From Saturnia japonica (taxonomy: Eukaryota; Arthropoda; Insecta; Lepidoptera; Saturniidae), in NCBI GenBank assembly GCA_033032175.1, contig CM065320.1:8990001-9054000 (forward strand): a stretch of 64,000 nt of DNA, written 5' to 3'. Of this stretch, positions 61,756 to 64,000 are shown piece after piece (the first letter of the stretch is position 1; every line of letters begins with the position of its first letter). A program made the translations under genes and the position numbers. Under the pieces are notes generated by a model, which did not search any database, was not told the origin of the DNA, and saw nothing but the letters and a program-made list of their open reading frames with translations.

Positions 61756-61990
61756 CTCTGTGAGGCGTATTTATCGGAATACGTTTAAATAACAGATATT
61801 TACAAGTAATAGTTTGGAACTGTTATCTAATATTAGAAAGAGCGTTTATTAAATACTAGACTGTTCCACATACTAGTGAGGCGTATTTATTGGAACAGAT
61901 ATTAAAAATCATGTGTTTCTGAGTAACAGCTCGTAACTGTTACCTCTAAAACGAAACGAAACGCTGTTCTTACTACATGTTCTAGAGAGT
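61756..61990. repeat. Diverged two-copy direct repeat
   Basis: 'gtgaggcgtatttat' occurs at 61760 and 61876, each followed by 'ggaa', 'acagatatt' and 'aactgttatct/aactgttacct' blocks. Spacing 116 bp. Confidence 0.6.
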
Positions 61991-62012
61991 TGGAAAATGT
62001 CTTTTTATTTTA

Positions 62013-62115
62013 AACTAGCTGTGCCCGTAGCTTCGCTCACGTGGACTACAGAATACCCGCGCGAATCTTGCTTCCTCGCTCCCGGCTATTTTAAAGACAA
62101 AAAAGCTTATTGTGA
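62013..62115 (+). repeat. Retroposon-like repeat ('actagctgt...' family), copy 4
   Basis: 'actagctgtgcccgtagctt' then 'cacgtggactacagaatacc', the start of the family seen at 8883 and 56594. Only the first about 100 bp is present. Confidence 0.6.
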
Positions 62116-62550
62116 GTGTTCCTTAGAAGATAGATGTATACTCTCCCGGACTTTTTTGTAGGTCTTTTTAATGCCTATAATTATGTAGTACATTAATTTG
62201 AGACTTTTATATTAATTTAATTAATTAAAGACACTGGGTGTACAAGGTGGACTTAGTGCATGTGGCATTCCCTGACAGTCAACCTTAGGATGGTTCAGAG
62301 ATTAAATGGTATACGTATATTGAACATAGTTGTACTGAAAAAGGATAATATTATATAAATGATATATAATAATCTAATTAATAACAAGCAAATAACAGGC
62401 ATTAAATATATTCTTGTAAATAACTGAAAATACAAATAATAATATAATTCTCGCAAAAAAATGTTTTCCAGAGGATCCTGCTTCAAATTTCTAGTGTAAA
62501 ATTTTTTTACGTCCACTTTTTTCCAAAACGTCAGAAAGTCGAAATAAACT

Positions 62551-64000
62551 TTGTAACGCGCCGAGTACGGCTCTGTTCACTGAGTACGTCCCAGTGTTGC
62601 GTGTGCGCCTCCCTCTCTGCTTGCACGATAGCGCCACCGTTTTTAGTTGCTCGCAGCCGCGGTAGAGAGTCCCCGCCGCCGGCCCGATAGCTCGCGCGTC
62701 CATATATATTGTAGCTTACGACGATTAAAGTGGCTCCCAACGTACTGGCCGTGAATCCAGCGACAATTTTTTTGTGAATACCTACATATACGCAATTAAA
62801 AATGCCACCGAGAAAAGTTCGTAACGACAAAGACAATGACAAAAAATCAAGTTCAAGTGAAGAATCAGTGAAATCGGTGCAAGTCACGTCTATAGCACCT
62901 GTGCTCATGTCCGGAGACCAACTGTCCTCGCTCGTGGCCGCCTTTTCTAACTCACAGGCCGAGGCGAACAAGAAGCTGGTAGAATCTCTATTGACATAGC
63001 ACTCAGGAGGGCTACCAGGTGTGGATTCTGCTACCGCTGTTATGTCATCGTCTCAATTGTCATCACATACTCCAGGTAATCTGTCTAAGTGCACCGCACG
63101 CTTCGATGGTTCATCACAACACCCCGAAGCCGTGGAAGCATTTATAGACGCGGTCGAAATATATAAGGACTGTGCAGCAGTCAGCGATGATATGGCTCTT
63201 CGTGGACTTCCGATGTTACTTCACGGTGAAGCAGCAGCATGGTGGTGTGGAATACGAAACGAAATATTATCGTGGTCGGATGCTGTGAAACGCTTACGTT
63301 CGATGTACGGAATACCTCGCCCTGCATATAAGTTGTACCGAGATATTTTTGCTGCTGAGCATGGTTTGGAACGTGCTGATATATTTATTGTAAGAATAAG
63401 AGCTTTGCTAGCGAAACTACCATATCAACTACCAGAAGAGGCACGATTGGATATGATATATGGTTTACTACATAGGAGGATTAGGAAACATTTGCCCAGA
63501 GATCTCGTGAGTGACATTGAATCTCTGATAGAAAGGGCACGAGCTATAGAAGAATCGCTCTCGGAAAATGTCCAGAGTCATCAGTCAGTGTCATCACCTA
63601 AGGATATCGAATATCCTACTCCGCAGCTGTCAAATACGATGTTTACGATGCCCAGTGAAGGTGCCTCGGGTTCGAGTTCGATACCAGCTACGCGCGCTTC
63701 TGCCACTGTGCAGTGCTCCCGCGCTCGTGCGCCACCGTCGCGTAGTGATAATAATTTAAGCAAACGCGTTATGAGTGAAAGTGATAGAAAACTATTTTGT
63801 GTTTACTGTAAGTCGCGAGGACACAACCGCGACTCATGTGATAGGCTAAGTAAAAAGTCTTCATCTGTCACAGATATATTTTGTTATGGCTGTGGGGAGA
63901 AAGGACATGTAAGAACCAATTGTTCTAAAAATAAACAAAGTAACAGTGAGAATAACAATGTTAAAGTAGAAAATGCTTTCTCATCTATATGTATTAACAA
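62551..64000 (+). mobile_element. LTR retrotransposon (Gypsy-like), 5' part; runs off the window
   Basis: A GC-rich leader (62551-62735) with a TATA-like CATATATATTG (62700) precedes TGGCTCCCAACG at about 62730, which resembles a tRNA primer-binding site. A gag-like frame starts at 62802 and is still open at the window edge apart from one stop. The exact LTR start (TGTAACGCGCC at 62551 is a candidate) is uncertain, and no second LTR is in view. Confidence 0.7.
62802..64000 (+). pseudogene. Gag protein of LTR retrotransposon, one in-frame stop, partial
   Basis: The ATG at 62802 opens a frame with one TAG at 62997-62999; the same frame then runs to the end of the window. The first 65 codons are Lys/Ser/Asp-rich. 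After the stop comes a capsid-like region (FDGSSQHPEAVEAFIDAVE, LHGEAAAWW, then RDLVSDIESLIERARAIEES). Near the end are two zinc knuckles of the C-x2-C-x4-H-x4-C type, CVYCKSRGHNRDSC (about 63796-63840) and CYGCGEKGHVRTNC (about 63884-63925). Gag packages the element's RNA into particles. The stop may mark a dead copy, or be read through or an assembly error. Confidence 0.82.

Overview
The window is AT-rich eukaryotic DNA with GT-AG introns and many decayed transposable elements. The genes and the repeat families (tRNA-headed SINEs, jockey/CR1- and RTE-like LINE 3' ends, hAT MITEs) point to a moth or butterfly (Lepidoptera). No bacterial operon, CRISPR array or intact canonical tRNA was seen. 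All exon models come from reading splice sites and phases by eye; each closes in frame.

Genes. Two otopetrin proton-channel paralogs lie head to tail on the + strand: Otop copy 1 (CDS 12520-22572, 13 exons, 691 aa) and Otop copy 2 (CDS 26535-44894, 11 exons, 645 aa). Further right are the cullin-RING ligase subunit Rbx1/Roc1 (+, 51396-52822, 5 exons, 113 aa) and the histone H4-K20 methyltransferase Suv4-20/KMT5B (-, 58709-60886, 2 coding exons, 693 aa). The window ends inside the gag region of an LTR retrotransposon (+, from about 62.55 kb).

Layout. 0-12 kb is repeat-dominated: a frameshifted Tc1 transposon, a 16-copy 92-bp tandem array, SINE and LINE relics, a decayed tyrosine-recombinase-type retroelement RT, and a perfect 156-bp duplication just upstream of Otop copy 1. 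12.5-22.6 kb is Otop copy 1, whose eighth intron holds an antisense restriction-like-endonuclease ORF. 22.6-26.5 kb is repeats and a dead mariner. 26.5-44.9 kb is Otop copy 2, whose large introns carry LINE ends, a nested retroposon with a 13-bp target-site duplication, a hAT element with a perfect 8-bp duplication whose right end has been tandemly amplified, and a hAT MITE. 45-51 kb has two opposite copies of a 330-bp retroposon, an LTR-like promoter block and hAT debris. 51-53 kb is Rbx1, 53.7-56.4 kb holds an LTR and an internally deleted hAT transposon, 58.7-61 kb is Suv4-20, and 62.5-64 kb is the LTR retrotransposon.

The four host genes do not form one pathway. The otopetrins are plasma-membrane proton channels, known in Drosophila for acid sensing. 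Rbx1 works in cullin-RING ubiquitin ligases and Suv4-20 in chromatin. The most distinctive biology is the otopetrin tandem pair with divergent gene structures, and the transposon-end and internal tandem amplifications. I found no clearly new multi-gene system.
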